A stretch of DNA of 64,000 bases from Microbacterium kunmingense (GCF_023155745.1 NZ_JAKNUS010000003.1:248001-312000); one strand, 5' to 3'; shown: positions 35,462-43,705, numbered from the stretch's first letter. The notes: generated by a model from the letters alone, not told the origin. Translations and numbers: made by a program.

Positions 35462-36126
35462 TTCTTCACTCCCGTGGCGGCGGTGTCGATGCCGCGCTCT
35501 CTCGCGTAATCGGCCAGCAGGTCACGCAGCATCCGCCTGCCTCGGTGCAGACGGCTCATGACCGTGCCGATGGGGGTTTTCATGATGTCGGCGATCTCCT
35601 GGTAGGCGAAGCCCTCGACGTCGGCGAGGTACACCGCCAGCCGGAAATCCTCGGGGATCGCCTGCAGGGCGTCCTTGACCACCGACGCCGGCATGTGATC
35701 GATTGCTTCGGCCTCGGCCGAGCGGGTGCTGATCGCCGTCGTGGATTCGGCGCCGCCGAGCTGCCAGTCCTCCAGCTCGTCGATCGCCCCTTGGAAGGGC
35801 TCGCGCTGCTTCTTCCGGTAGGTGTTGATGTAGGTGTTGGTGAGGATCCGGTAGAGCCACGCCTTCAGGTTCGTGCCCTGGGTGAAGCTCTTCCACGACG
35901 CGAACGCCTTGACGAACGTCTCCTGGACGAGGTCGGCGGCGTCGGCCGGATTGCGCGTCATCCGCATCGCCGCGGCGTACAGCTGGTCCATGAACGGCAG
36001 CGCCTGCTGCTCGAACTGCGTACGCGTGTCCTCGACGGAGGCTGGCTGGTCAGACATCACGCGCCAGTCTACGGCGGCGATCTCCTCGACGACCTGTGCG
36101 TCGGGCCGTTCGAGCGTGGCGATCAT
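35458..36126 (-). CDS. sigR: ECF sigma factor SigR/SigH (thiol-oxidative stress)
   Basis: A 222-residue ECF sigma factor. Region 2 includes [21 protein letters not shown] and a -10 recognition segment [23 protein letters not shown]. Region 4 holds [42 protein letters not shown]. The order sigR-rsrA with overlap identifies it as the SigR/SigH type. The ATG at 36126 is chosen because AGGAG lies 5 nt upstream; the later ATG at 36057 has none. A SigR-type promoter (GGAAT-18 bp-GGTT) lies just upstream, supporting autoregulation. Confidence 0.93.
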   Translation of the reverse strand: MIATLERPDAQVVEEIAAVDWRVMSDQPASVEDTRTQFEQQALPFMDQLYAAAMRMTRNPADAADLVQETFVKAFASWKSFTQGTNLKAWLYRILTNTYINTYRKKQREPFQGAIDELEDWQLGGAESTTAISTRSAEAEAIDHMPASVVKDALQAIPEDFRLAVYLADVEGFAYQEIADIMKTPIGTVMSRLHRGRRMLRDLLADYARERGIDTAATGVKK

Positions 36127-36149
36127 CCCGGCTCCTCTCGGTGGTTCGT

Positions 36150-36155
36150 TAGGGT
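36150..36155 (+). promoter_or_regulatory. -10-like hexamer of aroA
   Basis: TAGGGT, 8 bp before the aroA ATG. It lies within the same 40 bp as the sigR promoter on the other strand, so the two transcripts may interfere. Confidence 0.45.
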
Positions 36156-36157
36156 AG

Positions 36158-36184
36158 AACCCGATGACACCGCCCGGGTATTCC
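36158..36184 (-). promoter_or_regulatory. SigR-type promoter of the sigR-rsrA operon
   Basis: On the minus strand GGAAT (36184-36180) and GGTT (36161-36158) are 18 bp apart. This matches the SigR/SigH consensus GGAAT-N18-[CG]GTT. The predicted transcript start leaves a short leader with AGGAG before the sigR ATG at 36126. The promoter extends into the first codons of the divergent aroA gene. Confidence 0.75.
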
Positions 36185-37507
36185 CCCGACTCCGACGTCC
36201 GCGCGTGGGCTGCCCCGACGGCGGAGGGTCCGTTGCGCGCCGTCGTGACCGTCCCGGGGTCGAAATCCCTCACCAACCGCGAGCTCGTCCTCGCCGCCCT
36301 GGCCGACGGCCCGAGCCGGCTGACCGCGCCCCTGCACAGCGACGACTCGGCCCGCATGATCGATGCGCTGCGGGTGCTCGGCGTCTCGGTCGAGGCCGAG
36401 CCCGGTGAGGGCGATTTCGGCGACGATCTCCTCATCACCCCGACCTGGCCCCTGCACGGCGGCGGCGCGGTCGACTGCGGTCAGGCCGGGACCGTCATGC
36501 GCTTCATCAGCCCCGTCGCCGGCTTCGCCGACAACGACGTCGAGGTCACCGCCCACGAGACGGCGCTGCACCGCCCCATGGGCGCGATGATCCGGGCGCT
36601 CCGCGACGTCGGGGTCGACATCGACGACGCCGGCCACTGGTCGCTCCCCTTCCTCGTGCGCGGCCGCGGGCACGTCCGCGGCGGCGAGGTGACGATGGAC
36701 GCCAGCGCCTCGAGCCAGTTCGTCTCCGGGCTGCTCCTGGCCGCTCCCCGCTTCGACGTGGGTCTGCACCTGATCCACTCCGGCGGCCGGCTTCCGAGCA
36801 TCCCGCACATCGACATGACCGTGGAAGCCCTCGCGCGCCGCGGCGTCCACGTCGAACGCCCCGCGCCCGGCGAGTGGGTCGTGCCCGCAGGTCCGATCCG
36901 GGCGAAGGATGTCGCGATCGAGCCCGATCTCTCCAATGCCGCCCCGTTCCTGGCCGCGGCGATGATCGCGGGCGGGTCGGTCTCGGTGACCGGCTGGCCG
37001 CTGCACTCCACCCAGCCGGGCGCCATGCTGAGCGACATCCTCTCCCTGATGGGTGCCCGGGTGGTCCGCCGCGGAGGTGCGCTGACCGTCACCGCCGGCG
37101 ACGCGATCGCCGGCGTCGACCTCGACCTGTCCGCGGCGGGCGAGCTGACCCCGACCCTGTTCGCCCTCGCCGCGTTCGCCGACGCCCCGACGACCCTTTA
37201 CGGCATCGGACACATCCGCGGGCACGAGACCGACCGCATCGCGGCGCTGGTGGAGAACCTCCGCGAGCTCGGCGGTGAGGCGCACGAACTCGACGACGGC
37301 ATCCGCATCGTTCCCCGGCCGCTGCGCGGCGGACTGTGGCGCGCGCACCACGACCACCGCCTGGCGACGACCGGCGCCCTCATCGGTCTGCGCGTCGCCG
37401 GGGTCGCGGTGGACGACATCGGCACGACCGCGAAGACCATGCCGCAGTTCCCGCAGCTGTGGCAGCGCATGCTCGCCGGTTCCCGCGGCGACGCCGCGGA
37501 GGGATGA
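36164..37507 (+). CDS. aroA: 3-phosphoshikimate 1-carboxyvinyltransferase (EPSP synthase)
   Basis: A 447-residue EPSP synthase, the sixth step of the shikimate pathway, joining phosphoenolpyruvate to shikimate-3-phosphate. Motifs are [16 protein letters not shown] (substrate loop), [13 protein letters not shown], and the C-terminal [17 protein letters not shown] with [13 protein letters not shown]. Length is normal. It starts an operon with rsgA and bcp: rsgA begins 7 nt after its stop. A -10-like TAGGGT stands 8 bp before the ATG. Confidence 0.95.
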   Translation: MTPPGYSPDSDVRAWAAPTAEGPLRAVVTVPGSKSLTNRELVLAALADGPSRLTAPLHSDDSARMIDALRVLGVSVEAEPGEGDFGDDLLITPTWPLHGGGAVDCGQAGTVMRFISPVAGFADNDVEVTAHETALHRPMGAMIRALRDVGVDIDDAGHWSLPFLVRGRGHVRGGEVTMDASASSQFVSGLLLAAPRFDVGLHLIHSGGRLPSIPHIDMTVEALARRGVHVERPAPGEWVVPAGPIRAKDVAIEPDLSNAAPFLAAAMIAGGSVSVTGWPLHSTQPGAMLSDILSLMGARVVRRGGALTVTAGDAIAGVDLDLSAAGELTPTLFALAAFADAPTTLYGIGHIRGHETDRIAALVENLRELGGEAHELDDGIRIVPRPLRGGLWRAHHDHRLATTGALIGLRVAGVAVDDIGTTAKTMPQFPQLWQRMLAGSRGDAAEG

Positions 37508-37514
37508 CCACGCC

Positions 37515-38606
37515 GTGAGCTGGCTGGACGACGCCGACGATGACGACGACCTCGCCTTCGACGAAGCCGACGTGCGCGTCCGGCCGAATCCGAAGGCCAA
37601 CCGGCCACGCACCAAGCGCCGTCCGGCGCACGCCGACGCGCAGATCGGGCGGGTGCTCGGCGTCGACCGCGGCCGCTACGCCGTCCTCGTCGACGAGGAC
37701 GGCGCCGACGAGCATGAGATCGTCGCGATGCGGGCGCGCGAGTTGCGGAAGGTCCCCATCGTCACGGGAGACCGTGCGCGCCTGGTCGGCGACACCTCCG
37801 GCGACGAGGGCACCCTCGCCCGGATCGTCGGCATCGAGGAGCGCTCCTCGCTCCTGCGTCGCAGCGCCGACGACACCGATCAGGTCGAGCGGGTCATCGT
37901 CGCCAACGCCGACCAGATGCTGGTCGTCGTCGCGGCGGCCGACCCCGAGCCGCGGGAGCGCCTGGTCGACCGCTATCTCGTGGCCGCGCTCGATGCCGGA
38001 ATCCGTCCGCTCCTCGTGGTGACCAAGACGGATCTGGCCGACCCGGCGGAATTCCTCAGCCACTTCGAGGGACTCGACCTCGAGGTGTTCACCAGTGCCC
38101 GCGGCGAGATGCCCGTCGACCGCATCGGCGCGTCGCTCGCGGGCCATGCCACGGTGTTCGTCGGCCACTCCGGCGTCGGCAAGTCCACCCTGGTGAACGC
38201 GCTCGTCCCCGACGCGCGCCGAGCCACCGGTCACGTCAACGAGGTCACCGGGCGCGGGCGCCACACCTCCAGCTCCACCGTGTCGCTGCGCTACCGCGGG
38301 GAGGGGGGACCCGGCTGGGTGATCGACACCCCGGGCGTCCGCTCGTTCGGGCTCGGGCACGTCGACCCCGCGAACATCCTCCGCGCCTTCACCGAACTGG
38401 CCGAGGTGGCCGACGAGTGCCCCCGGGGGTGCACGCACCTTCCGGACGCCCCCGACTGCGCTCTGATCGAGGCCGTCGCCGAGGGGCGACTGGGCCCCAC
38501 CGGCCCGGCTCGACTGGACTCCCTGCAGCGGCTCCTCGCGACCTTCGCCGATCGCGGTGATCGGACCGCACCGCGGCATCCCGTTCGTCCTAGGCTGGAG
38601 CCATGA
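37515..38606 (+). CDS. rsgA: Ribosome small subunit-dependent GTPase A
   Basis: A 363-residue circularly permuted GTPase that checks late 30S subunit maturation. An acidic N-terminal stretch (WLDDADDDDDLAFDEAD) precedes an OB-fold, then the permuted G-motifs: TKTDLAD (G4) before GHSGVGKSTLVNAL (G1) and DTPGVRSFGL (G3). A C-terminal zinc-binding segment contains CPRGCTHLPDAPDC. GTG at 37515 is the likely start, 7 nt after aroA. The aroA-rsgA pairing is common in actinobacteria. Confidence 0.94.
   Translation: MSWLDDADDDDDLAFDEADVRVRPNPKANRPRTKRRPAHADAQIGRVLGVDRGRYAVLVDEDGADEHEIVAMRARELRKVPIVTGDRARLVGDTSGDEGTLARIVGIEERSSLLRRSADDTDQVERVIVANADQMLVVVAAADPEPRERLVDRYLVAALDAGIRPLLVVTKTDLADPAEFLSHFEGLDLEVFTSARGEMPVDRIGASLAGHATVFVGHSGVGKSTLVNALVPDARRATGHVNEVTGRGRHTSSSTVSLRYRGEGGPGWVIDTPGVRSFGLGHVDPANILRAFTELAEVADECPRGCTHLPDAPDCALIEAVAEGRLGPTGPARLDSLQRLLATFADRGDRTAPRHPVRPRLEP
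38591..38596 (+). promoter_or_regulatory. -10-like hexamer of bcp
   Basis: TAGGCT inside the last codons of rsgA, 6 bp before the bcp ATG. It could give bcp an extra leaderless promoter within the operon. Confidence 0.45.
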
Positions 38607-39073
38607 CGCGTCTGGAACCCGGAGACCTCGCCCCCGACTTCACCCTCAACGACCAGGACTCCTCGCCGGTCTCGCTCGCGGACTTCCGCGGCCGCGGCGT
38701 GGTGCTGTTCTTCTACCCCGCCGCGATGACGCCCGGATGCACCACCGAGGCGTGCGACTTCCGCGATTCGCTGGCCCCGCTCCAGGCCGCAGGATATGCC
38801 GTTCTCGGCATCTCGCGCGACGACGCCGCGACGCTGCGGCAGTTCCGCGAGCGCGACAGCCTGACCTACCCCCTGCTGAGCGACCCCGACCACTCCGTCC
38901 ACGACGCCTACGGGGCGTGGGGCGAGAAGACGAACTACGGGAAGACCGTGCAGGGTGTCATCCGCTCGACGTTCGTCATCGACGAAGAGGGGCGCATCGC
39001 TCACGCTCTCTACAACGTCAAGGCCACCGGCCACGTCGCGCGGGTGCGCAGCATCCTGGGTCTGGCCGCCTGA
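38603..39073 (+). CDS. bcp: Thioredoxin-dependent peroxiredoxin (Bcp/PrxQ type)
   Basis: A 156-residue peroxiredoxin of the Bcp/PrxQ type. Peroxidatic Cys46 and resolving Cys51 are five residues apart in TPGCTTEACDFRD, as expected for the subfamily. It reduces hydrogen and organic peroxides with thioredoxin as donor. The ATG overlaps the rsgA stop as ATGA. The last 13 bp before the convergent membrane-protein gene contain no clear terminator. Confidence 0.94.
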   Translation: MTRLEPGDLAPDFTLNDQDSSPVSLADFRGRGVVLFFYPAAMTPGCTTEACDFRDSLAPLQAAGYAVLGISRDDAATLRQFRERDSLTYPLLSDPDHSVHDAYGAWGEKTNYGKTVQGVIRSTFVIDEEGRIAHALYNVKATGHVARVRSILGLAA

Positions 39074-39085
39074 GACGACTCCGCC

Positions 39086-39493
39086 TCAGGCCTCTGAACC
39101 CGCATCGTCCGCGGCATCCTCGCGGGGTGCCGACGTGCGCGTCGCCCAGATGAGGGTCGCGAGCACGACGAGCGCCGGCACCGCCAGCACGAGCGCGGAG
39201 AAGGGCTGCGCGTAGGCTCCGGTCGCGGCTCCCAGGGCGACGGCGAGGATCAGCAGCTGGGTGACGATGCCCCCCGATCGTCCCCATGACACCCGTCGCC
39301 ACGTGGCCCCGGCGAACGCGAGGACGATCGCGGCACCGGCGAGGGTGAGCACGAGGAGGGCGAGCGCGGTCGAGAGAATCCCGGTGTCTCCGCCGACCAG
39401 CGCGACAACCTGCCATCCGACGAGGATCAGCAGTCCGATCCCCTCGAGAGCGAGCAGGAAACCGGCGATCCGGTGGGCGATGATGTCGCGCAT
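39086..39493 (-). CDS. Hypothetical small membrane protein
   Basis: A 135-residue protein with four predicted transmembrane helices: about 9-28 (GFLLALEGIGLLILVGWQVV), 39-60, 76-92 and 98-117. The tail is charged (SAPREDAADDAGSEA). I do not recognise a family. GAGAGG lies 3 nt before the ATG at 39493; in-frame upstream starts exist but have no comparable site. It is divergent from whiB1, sharing a 209-bp intergenic region, and convergent with bcp. Confidence 0.65.
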   Translation of the reverse strand: MRDIIAHRIAGFLLALEGIGLLILVGWQVVALVGGDTGILSTALALLVLTLAGAAIVLAFAGATWRRVSWGRSGGIVTQLLILAVALGAATGAYAQPFSALVLAVPALVVLATLIWATRTSAPREDAADDAGSEA

Positions 39494-39609
39494 GAACCTC
39501 TCTCGTTCCGGGGGGCGGAAGGAAACCTGGCCGAAACCACGACGTCGACTCTTGATTCCCTTCATATGCTATGGGACCATTGAACAAGCCGTGTGCTCCC
39601 ACAGCGACG

Positions 39610-39634
39610 TGGGGCGAGCTTCCGCTCGCACCCC
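39610..39634 (+). repeat. Imperfect hairpin in the whiB1 upstream region
   Basis: GGGGCGAGC and GCTCGCACCCC can pair around a TTCC loop with one mismatch. It lies about 70-95 bp before the whiB1 ATG and might be part of the leader or an operator. Confidence 0.35.
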
Positions 39635-39639
39635 GACAG

Positions 39640-39668
39640 GGTATCGGCCCCGGAATCCGGGACATACC
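39640..39668 (+). promoter_or_regulatory. Nested palindrome upstream of whiB1
   Basis: A perfect palindrome CCCGGA-a-TCCGGG (39649-39661) lies inside near-symmetric GGTAT/ATACC arms. It sits 35-63 bp before the whiB1 start. It may be an operator; the regulator is unknown. Confidence 0.45.
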
Positions 39669-39702
39669 ATTCCCCCACCCCTCTGCAACAAGGAGCACCA
39701 CC

Positions 39703-39951
39703 ATGGATTGGCGCGACAAGGCCGCCTGCCTCACCGTCGACCCCGAGCTGTTCTTCCCCGTCGGGAACACCGGCCCCGCCGTCGACCAGATCGAGAAGGC
39801 CAAGTCCGTCTGCGCCCGGTGCACCGTGACCGAGACCTGCCTGCAGTACGCCCTCGAGAGCGGTCAGGACTCCGGCGTCTGGGGCGGCCTGTCCGAGGAT
39901 GAGCGTCGGGCCCTCAAGCGCCGCGCCGCGCGCGCCCGTCGCGCCAGCTGA
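39703..39951 (+). CDS. whiB1: WhiB-family iron-sulphur transcription factor (WhiB1 type)
   Basis: An 82-residue WhiB protein. The four cluster ligands are Cys9, Cys37, Cys40 and Cys46. GVWGG at 58-62 is the turn that contacts sigma, and the C-terminal RRALKRRAARARR binds DNA. The sequence MDWRDKA, DPELFFPVGN and SGVWGGLSEDERRALKRR closely matches WhiB1 of mycobacteria, an essential nitric-oxide-responsive regulator. AAGGAG lies 8 nt upstream of the ATG. A palindrome lies further upstream, and a short hairpin follows the stop. Confidence 0.94.
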   Translation: MDWRDKAACLTVDPELFFPVGNTGPAVDQIEKAKSVCARCTVTETCLQYALESGQDSGVWGGLSEDERRALKRRAARARRAS

Positions 39952-39966
39952 CCCCCGCCCCTTCGG

Positions 39967-39987
39967 CCCGCCGCGCACAACGGCGGG
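39967..39987 (+). terminator. Hairpin after whiB1
   Basis: CCCGCCG and CGGCGGG (7 bp) flank a 7-nt loop, 15 nt after the whiB1 stop and followed by TTCG. It lies between whiB1 and the convergent pdtaS gene. Confidence 0.55.
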
Positions 39988-40093
39988 TTCGAAACACGAC
40001 ACCCCGTCGCATCGGGCGCCCCACCGGCGCGTCCCGCCGGATCCCCGCCGTCGTGAACGCCCGGCGGCGTGAGGCCGACCGTCGCGGGGCGCC

Positions 40094-41578
40094 TCAGCCC
40101 TGCATCCGCTCGATGTAGCGGAGGGGGATCTCGATGGTGACCTCCGTGCCGCTGCCGACCAGCGTGTGCCAGTCGATGGTGCCTCCGAGCTCTCCCTGGA
40201 TGAGCGTCCGCACGATCTGCGTGCCCAGTCCCCGGCCGACGAGACCCTCCGGCAGGCCCACGCCGGTGTCACGGACGCGCACTTCAAGGCGCTCGTCCGT
40301 GCGATCGGCGAGGATCTCCACGTCGCCCTCCTGCCCGGCGAGGCCGTGTTCGACGGCGTTGGTGACGAGTTCGGTGAGAGCGAGTGCGAGCGGGGTCGCG
40401 TAGGCGCTCGGAAGGGTGCCGAACCGCCCGGTGGAGCGCGTCCGCGCCCGGGTGTTCGGCGCGGCCGCGACCTCGGCGACGAGCTTCAGCACGCGCGCGA
40501 AGACGTCGTCGAAGTCGACGCTCTGCGTGAGCCCCTCCGAGAGCGTGTCATGCACGACGGCGATCGCCGACACGCGCCGCATCGCCTGGGTGAGCGCTTC
40601 GCGGGCCTCCTCCGAGTGCGAGCGCCGCGCCTGGATGCGCAGCAGCGACGCGACGGTCTGCAGGTTGTTCTTCACCCGGTGGTGGATCTCGCGGATGGTC
40701 GCATCCTTGGTGATGAGCTCCTGCTCCTGGTGCCGGAGCTCGGTGACGTCGCGGCAGAGCACGATCGCGCCGATCCGGGTCCCGCGGTCGCGCAGCGGAA
40801 TGGTACGCAGCGACACCGTCACCCCCTGCGCCTCGATATCGGCGCGCCACGGTGCACGGCCGGTCACCACGAGCGGCAGCGACTCGTCGAACTCGCGCCG
40901 GGTGGTGAGGATGCGGGTGGTGACCTCGACCAGCGACTCGCCCTCCAGCTCGTCGTCGAATCCCATCCGGTTGAACGCCGACAGCGCGTTCGGGCTGGCG
41001 AAGGTGACCACGCCCGCGGGGTCGATGCGGATGAGCCCGTCCGAGGCGCGCGGCGCCCCCCGGCGCGGGGCGGTGGGCGTGGACAGATCGGGGAAGTCGC
41101 CCGAGGCGATCATGCCGAACAGGTCGTCGGCGCAGTCGTTGAAGGTGATCTGCTGCCGGGACGGCGTGCGCGTCTCGCCCAGGTTGGTGTGCCGGGTGAG
41201 GACTCCCACGGTCTCGGTCACCTCGCCGGTGCGACGGACGATGGGCACGGCGCGCACGCGCGTGGGTGTCTCCTCGAACCAGTCGGGTGAGGCCGAGTCG
41301 ACGATGCGCGCCGACACGAAGGCATCCCGCACCTGCGTCGCCCACTGCGGACGCACCCGGTCGCTGACGATGTCGCGGTAGAACAGCGTCGCCGCACCGC
41401 TCGGCCTCGTGTGCGCGACGGCGACGAAGGAGTCGTCGGAGGTCGGCACCCAGATCACGATGTCGGCGAAGGCGAGGTCGGCCAGGAGCTGCCCGTCGCC
41501 GGCGAGACGGTGGAGCCACTCGACATCCTCCGCCCGGGAGCGGCCCTGCGCGTACACGAGATCACTGAGTGTCGACAC
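40094..41578 (-). CDS. pdtaS: PdtaS-type sensor histidine kinase
   Basis: A 494-residue cytoplasmic sensor kinase. An N-terminal GAF domain covers about 1-150 and a PAS domain about 180-285. A HisKA_2-type phospho-acceptor box (REIHHRVKNNLQTVASLL, His300) and an HATPase domain (LTELVTNAVEHGL; GLGTQIVRTL) follow. This order matches PdtaS of mycobacteria, whose partner PdtaR is an RNA-binding antiterminator. No response regulator gene is next to it. The GTG start is 7 bp from a TAGGCT hexamer, implying a leaderless mRNA. Confidence 0.9.
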   Translation of the reverse strand: MSTLSDLVYAQGRSRAEDVEWLHRLAGDGQLLADLAFADIVIWVPTSDDSFVAVAHTRPSGAATLFYRDIVSDRVRPQWATQVRDAFVSARIVDSASPDWFEETPTRVRAVPIVRRTGEVTETVGVLTRHTNLGETRTPSRQQITFNDCADDLFGMIASGDFPDLSTPTAPRRGAPRASDGLIRIDPAGVVTFASPNALSAFNRMGFDDELEGESLVEVTTRILTTRREFDESLPLVVTGRAPWRADIEAQGVTVSLRTIPLRDRGTRIGAIVLCRDVTELRHQEQELITKDATIREIHHRVKNNLQTVASLLRIQARRSHSEEAREALTQAMRRVSAIAVVHDTLSEGLTQSVDFDDVFARVLKLVAEVAAAPNTRARTRSTGRFGTLPSAYATPLALALTELVTNAVEHGLAGQEGDVEILADRTDERLEVRVRDTGVGLPEGLVGRGLGTQIVRTLIQGELGGTIDWHTLVGSGTEVTIEIPLRYIERMQG

Positions 41579-41585
41579 GGCTTCC

Positions 41586-41591
41586 AGCCTA
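41586..41591 (-). promoter_or_regulatory. -10-like hexamer of pdtaS
   Basis: TAGGCT on the minus strand, 7 bp before the GTG start. Confidence 0.5.
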
Positions 41592-41620
41592 GAGGCGGCG
41601 ACGAAGACGGATGCTGCGCC

Positions 41621-43006
41621 TCAGCGCACCTCGGAGGCGGCGACCCTGCCGCGGCGGGCCGCGCGCCCCTCGCCTCCCTGAGCCTGCCGGCGATCGGGGC
41701 GTGGCGCGCGCCCCGATTCGGCAGAACCCGCGCGCCGCGCGCGCTCTCCACGGCGCGAGGCGCCGGGATGCGGCGGTGCGAGCGTCTCGCCGACGAACCG
41801 GCGGATGGCGGCGGCGAACGGCGAGCGCGGAGCCACCTCGGCGATCGGTCGCGCCGACAGCAGCGCCGCGTCCGCGGAACGGGCGTCGTAGGGCACGAAC
41901 CACACGTCGCGGATCCCGGCGAACCGGTCGAGGGTGCGGCGCACCTGCCCGCGCGCGTCGATTCCCAGGGAGCCCGGGCGGAGGCGGTTCGCGAGCACCG
42001 CGACCGGGGTCGACCCGACCGTCGCGCGCAGTTCGGTGTAGCCGCGGAGGAACCGGGCGATGCCGACGGGGTCGGCCGCCGCCACCGCCACGACGCGGTC
42101 GGCGACCTCGAGCGCGGCCAGCGTCGCGGCGTTGCGCCGTGGTCCGTCGAGGTCGCTGACGATCTCCTCGTCGCGCTCGAGGGAGGCGGCGACGTCGACG
42201 ACGGTGACCTCCGCCCAGGCCCGGCACGCCTCCAGCGCCGCCGTCACGCGGGAGTGCGAGAGCTCGGGCCACCGCGACGGTCGATTGATGCCGGTGAGCA
42301 CGCGGACCGAGCTGCGCCCGAGCGGCGCACTGATGCGTTCAAGCTCCGCCACGGTGAGCTCGCCCCGACCCGCGTGACGACAGGCCGCAGCGAAGCCCGG
42401 TCCCTCGTCGGCGAGACCCAGGGCCAGGGCCAGGGCGGGCGCGTGGGTGTCGGCGTCCACGAGGGCGACTCGTCGCCCGCCGCGGGCGAGTTCGAGGGCG
42501 AGTTCGACCGCCACGGTGGAGCGCCCCGGCGACCCTGCGGGACCCCAGACGGCGATCACCCGCGGCGTGGGCTTTTCTCCACCCGCGCCGGGGTCGGCGG
42601 GGTCGGCGGGCGCGGCGGGCGCGGCGCGCGTCAGCTCGGCGAGGGTGAGCGTCTCGGCGATCCGCCACCCGGGGTCGGAGAGGGCCAAGGCCGAGGACAG
42701 CCCGTACGCGTCGACGAGGGGGCGGTCGGCGTCGTGGGCGCACAGTGCGAGGATCCGGACGCCGTGACGGTCGCAGAGCGCCACCGCCGCGGCGGTCAGA
42801 GTCCGTCGATCGGCCTGGAGGAGGACCGCCTCCACCTGTCCGAGCGCGGCCGCGGTCGTGCGTGCGTCGCTGCCGTAGGCGGCATCCTCACCGGCGAGCG
42901 CGAGCGCATCGGCGGCGACCACCGCCACCACCTCGACTCCCTCCGGCGCGAGCTCGTGAGCGATCGCTGCACCCCGCGGCTGATCCACCGCGACGAGGAC
43001 CCTCAT
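41621..43006 (-). CDS. CpaE/MinD-like P-loop ATPase
   Basis: A 461-residue protein. An N-terminal receiver-like or pseudo-receiver region (about 1-115) is followed by an Ala/Pro linker. A ParA/MinD-type ATPase domain starts at IAVWGPAGSPGRSTVAVELALELARGG. The Walker A is unusual: GPAGSPGRST has Arg where the catalytic Lys is expected, and there is no signature KGG lysine. VALVDADTHAPALALALGL follows as in MinD. The C-terminal tail is strongly basic (RRGERARRAG...). The ATG overlaps the upstream SAF-domain gene by 4 nt. CpaE localises Flp pilus machines, but no other tad/cpa genes are near. Confidence 0.8.
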   Translation of the reverse strand: MRVLVAVDQPRGAAIAHELAPEGVEVVAVVAADALALAGEDAAYGSDARTTAAALGQVEAVLLQADRRTLTAAAVALCDRHGVRILALCAHDADRPLVDAYGLSSALALSDPGWRIAETLTLAELTRAAPAAPADPADPGAGGEKPTPRVIAVWGPAGSPGRSTVAVELALELARGGRRVALVDADTHAPALALALGLADEGPGFAAACRHAGRGELTVAELERISAPLGRSSVRVLTGINRPSRWPELSHSRVTAALEACRAWAEVTVVDVAASLERDEEIVSDLDGPRRNAATLAALEVADRVVAVAAADPVGIARFLRGYTELRATVGSTPVAVLANRLRPGSLGIDARGQVRRTLDRFAGIRDVWFVPYDARSADAALLSARPIAEVAPRSPFAAAIRRFVGETLAPPHPGASRRGERARRAGSAESGRAPRPDRRQAQGGEGRAARRGRVAASEVR

Positions 43007-43641
43007 TGCGAGCCGCCGACGGCGGGTACGACCGAGAGCGCCGATTCGTCCGACATGGCCTCGAGCACGACGGCGACGTCGGCACGCGGGATCACGATCT
43101 CGAGAGCCGCCGCGCCGCCGCCGATCATCGAGTCGTCGCGCGTGACCGAGGCCACGGTGGCGTCGGCGACGAGGATGCGCGGCACGTCGTAGGTGCCCGG
43201 TTCCACCAGGGGCGCCGCCCAGACCTCGACCACCGACCCCGGCTCCACCGCCGCGGGGACATCGACCGAACTGCGCAGGACGACGGTGGTGGTACGGACG
43301 GCCTCGCTGGACTCGATGGCACTGCGGGGAACGAGCTCGTCGGAAGCGATGGTGCGCGTGGCCACCATTCCCTCGGTCAGCGATGTCCGCCACGAAGCCG
43401 GATCCAGATAGGCGTCCTCGAGGGCGCCCAGGGCGACCTCCTCGACGCGCACGTCCTCGGCCGAGACGACCTCGCCCGAGACGATCGTGCGCGCGGCGAC
43501 GAAGACGGGCACCGTCTGCCGCGCGGAGGACACGACGAACCAGACGCCGGCGACGGAGGCGACGATGAGGAGGATGCCGAGGAGGAAACGCGCATCGGCC
43601 CAGAAGGCGCGATGGCGGCGGCCGGTGTCCACTGCGGTCAT
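43003..43641 (-). CDS. SAF domain-containing protein (CpaB/RcpC-like)
   Basis: A 212-residue protein with one N-terminal transmembrane helix (about 19-39, FLLGILLIVASVAGVWFVVSS). An extracytoplasmic SAF domain follows (TVPVFVAARTIVSGEVVSAEDVRVEEV; ATRTIASDELVPRSAIES). CpaB/RcpC proteins line the Flp pilus outer channel. In a Gram-positive cell the SAF domain may instead act in envelope assembly. The gene is coupled to the CpaE-like ATPase. Its upstream region holds two DnaA boxes. Confidence 0.78.
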   Translation of the reverse strand: MTAVDTGRRHRAFWADARFLLGILLIVASVAGVWFVVSSARQTVPVFVAARTIVSGEVVSAEDVRVEEVALGALEDAYLDPASWRTSLTEGMVATRTIASDELVPRSAIESSEAVRTTTVVLRSSVDVPAAVEPGSVVEVWAAPLVEPGTYDVPRILVADATVASVTRDDSMIGGGAAALEIVIPRADVAVVLEAMSDESALSVVPAVGGSQ

Positions 43642-43680
43642 GGATTCATGGTCGCTCAGACGCGAAAACGTCCCCGCGCG

Positions 43681-43705
43681 TTATCCACAGCCGGCGTTAT
43701 CCACA
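43681..43705 (+). promoter_or_regulatory. Two perfect DnaA boxes
   Basis: TTATCCACA occurs at 43681-43689 and again at 43697-43705, in the same orientation and 16 bp apart. Both match the classical DnaA-box consensus exactly. They lie in the 115-bp gap between the SAF-domain gene and the BldC-like gene. One-mismatch copies occur at 44696-44704 (TTATCCCCA) and 49399-49407 (TTATCCACC). No dnaA or dnaN gene is in the window. Confidence 0.7.

Noticed and set aside
36143..36161. GGTTC...GAACC dyad as a repressor site between sigR and aroA
   Set aside because: Arms are only 5 bp and coincide with the SigR -10 and the aroA -10-like hexamer, so the symmetry may be incidental.
39986..39995. GGTTCGAAA as a tRNA T-arm
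   Set aside because: It is the 3' flank of the whiB1 hairpin and there is no acceptor stem, anticodon arm or CCA nearby.
43681..43705. The DnaA boxes as the chromosome origin
   Set aside because: No dnaA, dnaN, recF or gyrB genes are present, only two boxes occur, and the region has no AT-rich unwinding stretch.
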